Shown piece after piece: positions 16,880 through 26,128 of a stretch of 64,000 bases of DNA (its first letter is position 1; each line of letters starts with the position of its first letter). The stretch is from Trinickia dabaoshanensis (GTDB lineage: Bacteria > Pseudomonadota > Gammaproteobacteria > Burkholderiales > Burkholderiaceae), in contig NZ_PNYA01000019.1 of the NCBI RefSeq assembly GCF_002879885.1, positions 62,001 through 126,000 on the forward strand, read 5' to 3'. Under the pieces are notes generated by a model. The model saw only the letters and a program-made list of their open reading frames with translations. It was not told where the DNA came from and did not search any database. A program made the translations under genes and the position numbers.

Positions 16880-19800
16880 TCAGTGTCCTTCGTCGCCGTT
16901 CTTGTTCTCGCCCGTATTCGGCGCATGCGGCGCCGAATGATGGGCTTCGGCCAGGCGCGCCGCTTCGTCCACGTCTTCCGTCTCGCCGCCGAACTTCGCG
17001 CGAATCACGACGAAGAACATCGGGATGAAGAAGATCGCGAGGAACGTCGCCGTCAACATCCCGCCGATCACGCCCGTGCCGATCGCGTGCTGGCTCGCCG
17101 AACCGGCGCCGTTACTGATCGCGAGCGGCAACACGCCGAGAATGAACGCCATCGACGTCATCAAGATCGGCCGCAGCCGCAACCGTGCGGCTTCCATCGC
17201 CGCCTCGACCGGCCCCATGCCTTCGCTTTGCTGCAGCTCACGCGCGAACTCGACGATCAGAATCGCGTTCTTCGCCGACAGACCGACCGTCGTCAGCAAA
17301 CCGACTTGAAAGAACACGTCGTTCTCGAGCCCGCGCAGCGTCGCGGCCAGCAACGCGCCGATCACGCCGAGCGGCACCACCATGATCACCGAGAACGGGA
17401 TCGACCAGCTCTCGTAGAGCGCGGCCAAGCACAGGAACACCACGAGGATCGAAATGCCGTAGAGGATCGGCGCCTGCGAGCCCGATTGGATTTCCTGATA
17501 CGAGAGCCCCGTCCACGAGTAGCCGATGCCGGCCGGCAGCTTCGCCGCAATGCTCTGCATCGCCTGCATCGCCTGGCCCGTACTCTTGCCCGGCGCCGCC
17601 GCCCCCTGAATCTCCATCGACGAAATGCCGTTGTAGCGCTCGAGCTTCGGCGAGCCGTACGTCCAGTGCCCCGTCGAGAACGACGTGAACGGCACCATCG
17701 TGCCCGATGCGTTGCGCACGTACCAGTGGCCCATATCCTCGGGCGTCATGCGGAACGGCGCATCGGCCATCACGTACACCTTCTTGATCCGGTTATCGGT
17801 ATCGAGGAAGTTGTTCACGTATTGCGAGGCCCACGCGACCGAGAACGTCTGGTCGATCGCTTGCGGCGACACGCCGAGCGCTTGCGCCTTCTCCCGGTCG
17901 ATGTCGACCTTGAACTGCGGCGTATCGTTCAGCCCGTTCGGCCGCACGCCCATGAGCGTCGGATTCTGCGACGCCATCCCGAGCAACTGATTGCGCGCGG
18001 CCATCAGCTTGTCGTGCCCGAGGCCCGCGTTGTCGGTCAGCTCGAAGTCGAAGCCCGACGCGGTGCCCAACTCGGGAATCGACGGCGGATTGACCGGGAA
18101 CACCATCGCGTCCTTGTAGCGCGAGTAGTGCATGAACATCCGCTGAATGATCGCCTGCACCTTCTGATCGGCATGCTGGCGCTTGCCGAAATCGGTCAGC
18201 CGCACGAACACGAGGCCCGAGTTCTGGCCGCGGCCCGCGAAGCTGAAGCCGTTGACGGTGAACACCGATTCGACGAGCGACTTCTCCTGTTTGAGCAGGT
18301 AGTCGGAGATGTTCGCGAGCGTGCGCGCCGTCGTTTCTTGCGTCGAGCCCGTCGGCGTTTGCACGATGACGAACATGAGCCCTTGATCTTCCTCGGGCAG
18401 GAACGACTTCGGCAAGCGCACGAACAGCAGCCCCACCGCGACGATCACGGCCAGGTAAATGACGAGCCAGCGGCCCGAGCGGCGGATCACGTGATGCACG
18501 CCGCGGTGGTACTTGTCGCGGCTGCGGTCGAACGTGCGGTTGAACCAGCCGAAAAAGCCCGTCGTGGCCGCGTGATCGCCCGGCGCGATCGGTTTGAGGA
18601 TCGTCGCGCACAGCGCCGGCGTCAGAACCAATGCGACGAGCACCGAGAGCACCATCGCCGAGACGATCGTCAGCGAGAACTGGCGATAGATCGCGCCGAC
18701 CGAGCCGCCCGAGAGCGCCACCGGCACGAACACGGCCGACAGCACGAGCGCCACGCCGACGAGCGCGCCGGTGATCTGGTCCATCGCCTTGCGCGTGGCC
18801 TCTCTGGGTGAAAGGCCCTCCTCGCTCATCACCCGTTCGACGTTTTCGACGACGACGATCGCATCGTCCACGAGCAGACCGATGGCGAGCACGAGCCCGA
18901 ACATCGACAGCACGTTGATCGAGAAGCCCACCGCGTTCATGATCGCGAACGTGCCGAGCAACACGACCGGCACGGCGATCGTCGGGATCAACGTGGCGCG
19001 CAGGTTCTGCAAGAAGAGATACATCACGAGGAAGACAAGCACGATCCCTTCGAGCAGCGTCTTGATCACTTCCTCGATGGACAAGCGCACGAACGGCGTC
19101 GTGTCGTACGGGTACTTCACGACGAGCCCGTGCGGGAAGTACTTCGACAATTCGTCGATCTTCGCGCGTACTTCCTTGGCCGTTTGCAGCGCATTCGCCC
19201 CCGTGGCGAGCTGAATGCCCATGCCGGCCGTCGGCTGACCGTTGTACTTCGTATCGAAGTTGTACGTTTCGCCGCCCAACTCGACGCGCGCGACGTCCTT
19301 GATGCGCACCTGCGAACCGTCGGCGTTCACCTTGAGCTGAACGTTGCCGAAATCCGCCGGGGTGCGCAGCAACGTCTGCTCGGTGATCGTCGCCTGCAGC
19401 ATCTGGCCGGGCACGGCGGGCGTACCGCCGAGCTGGCCGCCCGCGATCTGGACGTTTTGCTGCTGCAACGCCGTGACGATATCGCCCGGCGTCAAGCTAT
19501 AGTTCGTCAGCTTGTTCGGGTCGAGCCAAATCCGCATCGCGTATTGCGTACCGAACAGCGTCACGGTACCGACGCCGTTCAGCCGGCTGATCGGGTCCTG
19601 AATGTTCGACGCGACGTAGTTGGCCAAGTCGTACTTGCTCATGCTGCCGTCTTCGGAGACGAACGCGAGCACGAGCAAGAAGCTGCTGCTCGATTTCGTC
19701 ACCTTCGTGCCGAGCTGCTGCACGACCGTCGGCAACAGCGGCGTCGCCAGCGACAACTTGTTTTGCACCTGCACCTGCGCGATGTCGGGGTTCGTGCCGG

Positions 19801-20086
19801 CATCGAACGTGAGCGTGATCGTCGCCGTGCCCGAGTCATCGCTCGTCGAGGACAAGTACAGCAGATGGTCCAAGCCGCTCATCTGCTGCTCGATGACCTG
19901 CGTGACCGTGTTTTCGACGGTCTTCGCCGACGCACCCGGATAGCTCGCGGAAATCTGAATCGACGGCGGCGCGATCGTCGGATACTGCGCGATCGGTAAA
20001 TTGAAGATCGACGCCACCCCCGCCAGCATCAGGATGATCGCAATCACCCAGGCGAAGATAGGTCGATCGATAAAGAACTTAGCCAT
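16880..20086 (-). CDS. RND multidrug efflux permease, AcrB/BpeB/AmrB type (HAE1)
   Basis: A 1068-residue proton-driven drug exporter of the hydrophobe/amphiphile efflux-1 family. It opens with [17 protein letters not shown], as AcrB homologues do. The TM4 proton-relay pair Asp-Asp is in [17 protein letters not shown]. The DxxSxxxG-type porter-domain and C-terminal [14 protein letters not shown] motifs are present, and the length is typical. It is the middle gene of adaptor-RND-OMF (18-base and 1-base gaps), under the divergent TetR regulator. The arrangement resembles BpeAB-OprB and AmrAB-OprA of Burkholderia, which pump aminoglycosides, macrolides and other drugs. Sequence alone does not tell which. 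Confidence 0.95.
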   Translation of the reverse strand: MAKFFIDRPIFAWVIAIILMLAGVASIFNLPIAQYPTIAPPSIQISASYPGASAKTVENTVTQVIEQQMSGLDHLLYLSSTSDDSGTATITLTFDAGTNPDIAQVQVQNKLSLATPLLPTVVQQLGTKVTKSSSSFLLVLAFVSEDGSMSKYDLANYVASNIQDPISRLNGVGTVTLFGTQYAMRIWLDPNKLTNYSLTPGDIVTALQQQNVQIAGGQLGGTPAVPGQMLQATITEQTLLRTPADFGNVQLKVNADGSQVRIKDVARVELGGETYNFDTKYNGQPTAGMGIQLATGANALQTAKEVRAKIDELSKYFPHGLVVKYPYDTTPFVRLSIEEVIKTLLEGIVLVFLVMYLFLQNLRATLIPTIAVPVVLLGTFAIMNAVGFSINVLSMFGLVLAIGLLVDDAIVVVENVERVMSEEGLSPREATRKAMDQITGALVGVALVLSAVFVPVALSGGSVGAIYRQFSLTIVSAMVLSVLVALVLTPALCATILKPIAPGDHAATTGFFGWFNRTFDRSRDKYHRGVHHVIRRSGRWLVIYLAVIVAVGLLFVRLPKSFLPEEDQGLMFVIVQTPTGSTQETTARTLANISDYLLKQEKSLVESVFTVNGFSFAGRGQNSGLVFVRLTDFGKRQHADQKVQAIIQRMFMHYSRYKDAMVFPVNPPSIPELGTASGFDFELTDNAGLGHDKLMAARNQLLGMASQNPTLMGVRPNGLNDTPQFKVDIDREKAQALGVSPQAIDQTFSVAWASQYVNNFLDTDNRIKKVYVMADAPFRMTPEDMGHWYVRNASGTMVPFTSFSTGHWTYGSPKLERYNGISSMEIQGAAAPGKSTGQAMQAMQSIAAKLPAGIGYSWTGLSYQEIQSGSQAPILYGISILVVFLCLAALYESWSIPFSVIMVVPLGVIGALLAATLRGLENDVFFQVGLLTTVGLSAKNAILIVEFARELQQSEGMGPVEAAMEAARLRLRPILMTSMAFILGVLPLAISNGAGSASQHAIGTGVIGGMLTATFLAIFFIPMFFVVIRAKFGGETEDVDEAARLAEAHHSAPHAPNTGENKNGDEGH

Positions 20087-20104
20087 TGTTGCGGGCTCTC
20101 CCTA

Positions 20105-21328
20105 TCAGGCGGCGGGCGCCGAGGCACCCGATGCACCCGAGGCCGGCGCGGCCGCGGCCGCCGATGCCCCTTGCGCGCCGCTCGCGGCTGCCGGCAACTG
20201 TGCCGGGACCGGTTTCACTTGCATGCCGGGACGCACCTTCTCCGTGCCCTGTACGATCACGCGGTCGCCGCTTTGCAGACCGCCGTCGACGACCCAGTTC
20301 GGTCCTTGCATGCCCGAGGTCACGAGCTCGCGCGGCACCACCTTGTCGTCGGGACCGACGACGAGCGCGATCGCGCTGCCCTTCTGGTCATGGGTCACGC
20401 CGATCTGCGGCACGAGCATCGCGTGCTCGTTGACGCCTTCCTCGATGCGCGCGCGCACGAACATACCCGGCAGCAGCACGCGGTTCGGATTCGGAAAGGT
20501 CGCGCGGATCGTCACCGAACCCGTCGATTGATCGACCGTCACGTCGGAGAACTGCAACTTTCCGGGCAGCGGGTACGGACGGCCGTCCTCCAGGATCAGC
20601 GTGACTTTCGCCGCGCCGGGGCCGGTGGTCTTCAAACGCCCTTCCTGCACCTCGCGGCGCAGTTTCAGGCCGTCCAAGCTCGATTGCGTCAGATCGACGT
20701 AGACGGGATCGAGCGTTTGGATCGTATCCATCAACGTCGCCTGGCTCGCCTGCACGTACGCGCCCGGCGTGACTTGCGAGACACCGGTGCGGCCCGAGAT
20801 CGGCGCGACGACGTCGGTGTAGCCGAGATTGATCTGCGCGGTCTCGACGCTCGCTTTGCCGGCGGCCACGTCGGCCTCGGCCTGGCCTTGAGCGGCCACC
20901 GCATTGTCGTAGTCTTGCTTGCTGACGGCGTTCGCCGCGACGAGTACCTTGTAGCGATTGGCTTGGGCCGTAGTCGTCGCGAGATTGGCTTGGGCCTTCG
21001 CGAGCGTCGCCTTCGCGCTATTCAGCGCGGCTTGGTACGGCGCCGGATCGATCTTATAGAGGCGCTGACCGGCCTTGACTTCACTGCCTTCAGTGAACTC
21101 GCGGCGCTGCACGATGCCGTCGACCCGGGCGCGCACTTGCGCGACGAGGAACGCGCTCGTCCGGCCAGGCAGTTCGGTGACCACGGGTACGGAACTCGGC
21201 TGCACGGTGATGACGCCGACTTCGGGCGTTTGCTGCGGCGGCGCGGACGGTTTTTGTCCGCACGCTGCGAGCGCCACGGCCGCGGTGGCGGCGCAGATTA
21301 AGCGAAATGGAACCGGTTGGACACGCAT
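20105..21328 (-). CDS. RND efflux periplasmic adaptor subunit (AcrA/MexA type)
   Basis: A 407-residue membrane-fusion lipoprotein linking the RND permease to the outer-membrane channel. The signal peptide ends with lipobox LAAC (Cys near residue 23). The order is standard: beta-barrel/lipoyl half (VRARVDGIVQRREFTEGSEVKAGQRLYKIDPAPYQ), an alpha-helical hairpin rich in Ala/Gln, the second lipoyl half (VVAPISGRTGVSQVTPGAYV), then beta-barrel and membrane-proximal domains. The C-terminal tail is Ala/Ser-rich. The frame stays open far upstream, but the ATG at 21328 is the only one giving a signal peptide. First gene of the pump operon. Confidence 0.94.
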   Translation of the reverse strand: MRVQPVPFRLICAATAAVALAACGQKPSAPPQQTPEVGVITVQPSSVPVVTELPGRTSAFLVAQVRARVDGIVQRREFTEGSEVKAGQRLYKIDPAPYQAALNSAKATLAKAQANLATTTAQANRYKVLVAANAVSKQDYDNAVAAQGQAEADVAAGKASVETAQINLGYTDVVAPISGRTGVSQVTPGAYVQASQATLMDTIQTLDPVYVDLTQSSLDGLKLRREVQEGRLKTTGPGAAKVTLILEDGRPYPLPGKLQFSDVTVDQSTGSVTIRATFPNPNRVLLPGMFVRARIEEGVNEHAMLVPQIGVTHDQKGSAIALVVGPDDKVVPRELVTSGMQGPNWVVDGGLQSGDRVIVQGTEKVRPGMQVKPVPAQLPAAASGAQGASAAAAAPASGASGASAPAA

Positions 21329-21588
21329 GGAGCGACCTCTGGTCTGTAGCTGGGAACAAAAATGGTCCTGTCGCGCCCCTTCCCCCGCGAGACGCGCGGC
21401 GCGACGTGTCGTCGCAAAACACTTGAGCAAGTCGATGGGCGCCGGCTCGGACGCCATACCTTGCATATGGCGCTGCGCGGGCCGCGCAAGAAGCGCGCGA
21501 GGAACGGCAAGGCGAAACTGGCTCGCGCGCAAACGACTGACGATCATACCCGGGATTTCACTTAGGGCACTTCGAACGCTGACGCGCA

Positions 21589-21620
21589 TTTTATATACAT
21601 TCTCGGCTGTATGTAAAATA
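21589..21620. promoter_or_regulatory. Promoter and TetR/AcrR-type operator of the efflux operon
   Basis: On the - strand, TTTACA (complement of 21611-21616) and TATAAA (complement of 21589-21594) form a promoter with a 16-base spacer for the adaptor gene. The imperfect palindrome TACAT-N10-ATGTA at 21595-21614 fills that spacer, and closely resembles the E. coli AcrR operator with its TACAT/ATGTA arms. On the + strand TAAAAT at 21613-21618 could be the -10 of the regulator gene. A bound regulator would block both. The rest of the 402-base gap 21329-21730 shows no gene or other clear signal. Confidence 0.75.
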
Positions 21621-21730
21621 GCGAGTATTACACGGTGTTCCAGCGCGACGACGACTTGCCATCCCACGCAAACTCGTAGCAACGGACCGACGGCGGCCGG
21701 ATGTCCGCCACAACGCGCCCCAGCGAGACA

Positions 21731-22390
21731 ATGGTTAGACGAACGAAGGAAGAAGCCCAGCGCACCCGCGATCGAATTCTCGACGCGGCCGAGCAGGTTT
21801 TCTACGACAAGGGGGTATCGCGCACGTCGCTGGCCGACATCGCCGCGCAGGCCGGTGTGACGCGCGGCGCGATCTATTGGCATTTCGAAAACAAGGGCGA
21901 TCTGTTCACCGCGATGTTCGATCGCGTCCTGCTGCCGCTCGACGAACTCGGCGCACCGCCGGCCGATACGGCCAGCGACGATCCGCTGGCCCGTCTGGGC
22001 ACCGTACTCAAATGGTGTCTGCAAGCGGCGTCCAGCGATCCGCGGCGGCGGCGCGTGTTCGATATCTTGTTTTTGAAATGCGAGTTCGTCGACGAGATGG
22101 GGCCTGTCAAGGAGCGTCACCAGACGAGCATGCGCGAGGGCGTGGGCAAGATCGAGAACGACTTGATGCTCGCCGTCGCGCATGGGCAGTTGCCCGTCGA
22201 TCTCGACACGCGCCGCAGCGCGTTGTACTTGCATGCGTTCGTCGGCGGCTTCCTGCGCGATACGCTGCTGCTGCCCGCGCAGGAAGATTTCGCCGCCCAC
22301 ATCGATGCGTTCATCGACGCCTGCATCGACGCGTTGCGCACCAGCCGGGCGCTGCGCAAAACGAGTGCGCGCTCGGGGCCGAACGATTAG
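21731..22390 (+). CDS. TetR family repressor of the RND pump (AcrR/BpeR-like)
   Basis: A 219-residue dimeric repressor. Residues 1-60 are a TetR HTH (RTRDRILDAAEQVFYDKGVSRTSLADIAAQAGVTRGAIYWHFENKGDLF), with the AcrR-characteristic MVRRTKEEA opening. The C-terminal part is the TetR_C_2 (AcrR-like) ligand-binding domain. It is divergent from the adaptor gene across the operator at 21595-21614, so autoregulation plus control of the pump is expected. The frame also has an ATG at 21701, but homologues start at MVRRTK, so 21731 is preferred. The stop overlaps the end of the convergent hydrolase gene by 4 bases. Confidence 0.93.
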   Translation: MVRRTKEEAQRTRDRILDAAEQVFYDKGVSRTSLADIAAQAGVTRGAIYWHFENKGDLFTAMFDRVLLPLDELGAPPADTASDDPLARLGTVLKWCLQAASSDPRRRRVFDILFLKCEFVDEMGPVKERHQTSMREGVGKIENDLMLAVAHGQLPVDLDTRRSALYLHAFVGGFLRDTLLLPAQEDFAAHIDAFIDACIDALRTSRALRKTSARSGPND

Positions 22391-23031
22391 ACCGCGGCCG
22401 GCGCCCGTTCCCGCGCTTTCCGGTTCGACGCGCCGATCGATCCGCCCGCGAGCGGCTTGCCGGCCTCGAGTGCCGCAATCCAGCCGTCGGTGCCGACGAC
22501 CGCCGCGAACCGCGCGTGCATGACGACCGTGAACGCGCGGTGGATTTCCTCGGCGCTCGCGTAGCCCGCATCGTTTTCGTAGGGCAACGCGCCGGTTGCA
22601 TCGTTCAGATACTCCACCTCGAGTCCCGCATGCGACGCATGCAGCACCGTCGACACGTTGCAGTTGTGCGTCATATAGCCGGCGACGGACAGCGTATCGA
22701 TCCCGTTGGCCGCGAGCCAATCGGCCAGATCGGTCCCGGCGAACGAGTCCGGCAGCGTTTTCTCGATCAGGTGGTCGTAGGCGCGTTCGGCGACGACCGC
22801 ATGCAACGCGCCGCCGTACGAGCCCCGCGCGAACAGCGACGCGTCAGGCGGCGAAACATGCTGCACGACGATCACGGGCACGGAGTGGGCGTGCGCGGCA
22901 TCGATCGCACGGCCGATGTTGGCGAGCGAATCTTGCACGGGCGGATATTCGATCGGCAGGCCGCCGGTGACGTATTCGTTTTGAACGTCGATGACGATCA
23001 GGGCGCGGCGCGGGGACGTGGACGTGGACAT
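22387..23031 (-). CDS. Isochorismatase-family cysteine hydrolase
   Basis: A 214-residue protein of the isochorismatase-like superfamily. Asp near residue 13 (ALIVIDVQNEY), a Lys in the EKTLPDSFAGTDL segment and Cys in GYMTHNCNVSTV form the usual Asp-Lys-Cys triad of amidohydrolases such as nicotinamidase and related enzymes. The substrate is unknown. AAGGAGA precedes the ATG at 23031, so the earlier in-frame start at 23082 is not used. It is divergent from a GlxA-type regulator, a common pairing that suggests local control. Confidence 0.88.
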   Translation of the reverse strand: MSTSTSPRRALIVIDVQNEYVTGGLPIEYPPVQDSLANIGRAIDAAHAHSVPVIVVQHVSPPDASLFARGSYGGALHAVVAERAYDHLIEKTLPDSFAGTDLADWLAANGIDTLSVAGYMTHNCNVSTVLHASHAGLEVEYLNDATGALPYENDAGYASAEEIHRAFTVVMHARFAAVVGTDGWIAALEAGKPLAGGSIGASNRKARERAPAAV

Positions 23032-23220
23032 GGCGATTCTCCTTTTCTTTCTCGGTAACGGATCGGTTGCGTCTGCGGCCATCGCCCTATCTACGACTGC
23101 TTGGCGACGGCATGGATGTCATTGTTCCCGCATCGCCCCGGTGGCGACAGCGGCCCGAGTGCCATTCATCGATATAATCGGGCCAATTGCACATTCGGCG
23201 TTTTCGCCGGCCATTTGCTC

Positions 23221-24192
23221 ATGACGCCTCGCTCCTCTTCGTCCGCCGTCATCGCCGTCGTGGCGTTCGACGGCATCAGCCCGTTCCATCTATCCGTGCC
23301 GTGCATCGTCTTCGGCGAAGACTACGGCGCGGGCGGCGTGCCGCGTTTCGACGTGCGCGTATGCGCGGTCGAGCCCGGCATGCTGCGCACGACGGCCGGC
23401 TTTGCGATCGCCGCGCCGTATGGGCTCGAAGCCATCGCCGCGGCCGACATCGTGATCGTGCCGAGTTGGCGCGACGGGCACGAAACGCCCAGCGAAGCGC
23501 TCCTCGCCGCATTGCGCGAGGCGCACGCGCGCGGGGCGCAAATGGTCGGATTGTGTCTCGGTGCGTTCACGTTGGCGGCCGCCGGCATCCTCGATGGGCG
23601 CCCCGCCACGACGCATTGGGCCTGGGCCGACACGTTCGCACGCCGCTATCGGGCGGTGCGTGTCGATGCGGCCGTGCTCTATGTCGACGACGGCGACGTG
23701 CTGACGTCGGCCGGCACCGCCGCCAGCCTCGATTGCTGCCTGCATCTGCTGCGCCGCCGCTGCGGCGCGCAAGCGGCCAACTACGTCGCCCGCCGCTTGG
23801 TGGTGCCGCCGCATCGCCAAGGCAGCCAAGCGCAGTTCGTCGAACAACCGATCGGCGTTCGATCGCGTGACGAGCGGCTATCGCCGCTGTTGGATTGGGT
23901 GCGGGAGAACCTGGCGGCGCCCCATTCGCTCGACTCGCTCGCACAGCGCGCCTTGATGAGCCGGCGAACGTTCACGCGACGCTTCAAGCAAGCGACGGGA
24001 ACGACGGTGGGTGCATGGTTGCTGGCAGAGCGCCTATCGCGCGCGCAGCAGTTACTGGAGACGACCGGCGAGAGCGTGGATACGATTGCAGGGGAGGCAG
24101 GCTTCGGCTCGGCCGTCTCGCTGAGGCAGCACTTTGCCGAAGCCTTCAGAACCACGCCGTCGAACTACCGGCGCGAGTTCCAAGGCGCGTAA
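23221..24192 (+). CDS. GlxA family transcriptional regulator (DJ-1/PfpI plus AraC HTH)
   Basis: A 323-residue regulator with two parts. Residues about 10-175 form a DJ-1/PfpI amidotransferase-like sensor domain with Cys in VGLCLGAFTLAAAG at the elbow position. Residues about 220-320 form an AraC-type double HTH (LDSLAQRALMSRRTFTRRFKQATGTT; AGEAGFGSAVSLRQHFAEAFRTTPSNYRR). It probably controls the divergent cysteine hydrolase gene and itself, sensing an unknown metabolite. The start at 23221 matches the domain; the open frame from 23101 has no support. Confidence 0.9.
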   Translation: MTPRSSSSAVIAVVAFDGISPFHLSVPCIVFGEDYGAGGVPRFDVRVCAVEPGMLRTTAGFAIAAPYGLEAIAAADIVIVPSWRDGHETPSEALLAALREAHARGAQMVGLCLGAFTLAAAGILDGRPATTHWAWADTFARRYRAVRVDAAVLYVDDGDVLTSAGTAASLDCCLHLLRRRCGAQAANYVARRLVVPPHRQGSQAQFVEQPIGVRSRDERLSPLLDWVRENLAAPHSLDSLAQRALMSRRTFTRRFKQATGTTVGAWLLAERLSRAQQLLETTGESVDTIAGEAGFGSAVSLRQHFAEAFRTTPSNYRREFQGA

Positions 24193-24223
24193 GGGTAAGG
24201 CGGCTCGCGAACCGCCGAGAGGC

Positions 24224-24997
24224 TCAGCCGAGCCAATGCGACGCATACAGCAACACGGCGACGAGCACGACGATAGCGGCCCAGCCCCATACGGGCATGG
24301 CCTGCGGCGTCGAAGAGCGATGCAAGCCGTGCGCGCCGCGCGGCGAGACGAGCGTACCGGCGGCACGACCGCCCAGCGCCGCGGCGGCGTTCTGCTCCCA
24401 GGATTTGCGGCCGAGCCCGGCCAAGCTGATCGGCCTCAAAAAGACGTGCTGCCGGCGCATGCCCGCGGCGGCACGGTTTTCCCGCTTGCCGTGCTTGGCT
24501 TCGACGACGGCGCAAAACTCGGCGAAAAAATCATCGGCCACATCGTGCAGTGCGTTTTCGATTTGGCGCGGCGGCAATTCGGCGAGCGGTCCCGTCAACG
24601 TGGCCCAAACCGAATACTCGATACGCGTCGCGCTGGCCTCGCCGCTCTCGTTCGCGAGACCTTCGCCGCGCAGCGCGAGGTCGATCTGACCGCGCAACGA
24701 TCCGACGCCCGTGGCGCAGGCCTTGAAATTGAGCGTACGGTGCACGCCGTCGCCGAGCGTGCCGGGCGAGTCGTCGCCCGCCGGCTGCGATTCGAAGCTT
24801 CCCAAGTGCGCGCGCACATCGTAGCGAGCGCGCAGCGGCCCGAGCGGCACCGTCAACGTCACCTCGTATTCGCCGTTCGGGGTTCGGCTGAACCGCTCGC
24901 AGTTTTCGAGGCTGGCGCGCAGCAACGCGATGTCTTGCAACGCGTCGCACACAGCGGCGGGAGGGAGCGGAATGTGCAGCGCGTCGGTCAATTCCAT
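24224..24997 (-). CDS. CoxG-like SRPBCC protein with C-terminal membrane anchor
   Basis: A 257-residue protein. Residues 1-150 form a carbon-monoxide-dehydrogenase subunit G (CoxG, SRPBCC/START-like) domain: MELTDALHIPLPPAAVCDAL, then EYEVTLTVPLGPLRARYDV, and the IEYSVWATLTGPLAELPPRQIE end. A linker and one hydrophobic helix (about 235-254) anchor it to the membrane. CoxG helps recruit or mature CO dehydrogenase in carboxydotrophs, but no coxMSL genes are nearby, so its role here is open. GAGGAGG lies close upstream of its start. Confidence 0.85.
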   Translation of the reverse strand: MELTDALHIPLPPAAVCDALQDIALLRASLENCERFSRTPNGEYEVTLTVPLGPLRARYDVRAHLGSFESQPAGDDSPGTLGDGVHRTLNFKACATGVGSLRGQIDLALRGEGLANESGEASATRIEYSVWATLTGPLAELPPRQIENALHDVADDFFAEFCAVVEAKHGKRENRAAAGMRRQHVFLRPISLAGLGRKSWEQNAAAALGGRAAGTLVSPRGAHGLHRSSTPQAMPVWGWAAIVVLVAVLLYASHWLG

Positions 24998-25021
24998 GGC
25001 GGCCTCCTCGATCTGCCTCGT

Positions 25022-25387
25022 CTATGAGGTTTGATCGATGCGGTCCACGCGCGACGGATAGAACGCCACGCATAGCTTGATCGCCTCGGCGCCGGGCAAC
25101 GGAGATTCGTAGCTCCACGCGGCATCGACGACGGGACCGTCTTCTTCGGTCAACAGATGGAAGTACGACGCGTCGCCTTTGTACGGGCAATGCGAACCGC
25201 TCTCCGAACGGTGCAAACGCGACATGTTCACGTCTTCCCGCGGAAAGTAAAAGACCTCGGGCAAGCCGGTTTCGCGCAGCGTCAGTCCTCGGCGCGTATC
25301 GGCGATCGTGATGCCGCGATGAATGACCCGCAATCGATGCGGGTTCGGCGTGATCTCGACACGGTGGGTGGCATCGGCATTCGTCAT
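25022..25387 (-). CDS. DUF427 domain-containing protein
   Basis: A 121-residue soluble protein whose length and motifs fit DUF427: VIHRGITIADTRRGLTLRETGLPEVFYFPREDV, then CPYKGDASYF and WSYESPLPGAEAIKLCVAFYPSRVD. The family has a small beta-sandwich fold and no firm function. ATG at 25387 is chosen because the domain begins there; the frame remains open to 25600 through the upstream terminator. The gene lies 24 bases before the CoxG-like gene on the same strand, so the two are probably co-transcribed. Confidence 0.88.
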   Translation of the reverse strand: MTNADATHRVEITPNPHRLRVIHRGITIADTRRGLTLRETGLPEVFYFPREDVNMSRLHRSESGSHCPYKGDASYFHLLTEEDGPVVDAAWSYESPLPGAEAIKLCVAFYPSRVDRIDQTS

Positions 25388-25434
25388 GACAAACCCCTCG
25401 CAAGGCGTATGCCGGGTGCCCGTGTGCGACGCAC

Positions 25435-25462
25435 AAAAAAGCCACGAGCGGGCGCCCGTGGC
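25435..25462 (-). terminator. Rho-independent terminator after the small secreted protein
   Basis: On the - strand, GCCACG...CGTGGC (25441-25446 with 25457-25462) is followed by six T residues (25435-25440). It lies 47 bases after the stop of the secreted protein gene and would end transcription arriving from the protease side. Confidence 0.75.
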
Positions 25463-25508
25463 TTCATTATCGACGAAAGTCAGACCGCATGCGCGGCCGG
25501 TACGCTCA

Positions 25509-26000
25509 CTATTGCGTATTCCAGTGGAAATCTGCGCGAGCGCCCGGTTTGCTTGCCACGGTGACCTGGCGGGTTTGGTCATCGTCCTTGTACCGGGCAT
25601 GCACGGTATAACGGCCGGGCGGCAGCTTCACGAGCATGTAGGGACCGCGCGCATCGGCTTTGAGCACGTCGGTGTCGTGCGCACCGACGATGCGGACGTG
25701 AACGTCGGCTAAGTAGTCCGCGCCCGGACCCGTGAAGCGCATGGCCAACGGCCACTGACGAGCGGCGCTCTTGAGCGCGGCCGACTCGTCGGTGCCGACG
25801 CCGCCGGACACATACGAGATATCGCCGTCGTGCTGGATCTGCGGCATGCCGCCGCCGTTCACATTGCCCGCGCTGGTCATATCGGTGGTCGTTCCGCCGA
25901 CCGTGTCCGAGGCCTGCGCGAACGCGGCGGCCGTGAAGCCGAGCGCCGCCGTCGCTACCGCCGCGGCGAGCGCCGCTTTCTTGCTGGTTCGCGTTTTCAT
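25509..26000 (-). CDS. Small secreted protein with carboxypeptidase-regulatory-like beta domain
   Basis: A 163-residue protein with an N-terminal signal peptide (basic start, hydrophobic core, AAAFAQA cleavage region near residue 29). The mature part has an Ile/Gly-rich region (GGGMPQIQHDGDISYVSGGVG, kept in many Burkholderiaceae proteins) and a C-terminal beta-sandwich (LVKLPPGRYTVHARYKDDDQTRQVTV), as in carboxypeptidase regulatory-like domains. Function unknown. AAGGAG lies 7 bases before the ATG at 26000. It follows the DegP-like gene by 128 bases on the same strand. Confidence 0.8.
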   Translation of the reverse strand: MKTRTSKKAALAAAVATAALGFTAAAFAQASDTVGGTTTDMTSAGNVNGGGMPQIQHDGDISYVSGGVGTDESAALKSAARQWPLAMRFTGPGADYLADVHVRIVGAHDTDVLKADARGPYMLVKLPPGRYTVHARYKDDDQTRQVTVASKPGARADFHWNTQ

Positions 26001-26128
26001 GCATCGCTCCTTGAGTTGCGCGCCCCTCGCCAAACGAGTCGGGCGCCACGGAAAAAACGCACGCAAACCGCGTTCCCGGCGGGCTGCAAGCTTAGCTGCG
26101 GCGCCCGCGGGAACCGGAGCCGGGGCAA

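Noticed and set aside
16652-18811. 719-codon + strand open frame
   Set aside because: It lies entirely opposite the RND permease and outer-membrane factor. Its product is rich in Arg and His without domains, as expected for antisense frames in GC-rich DNA.
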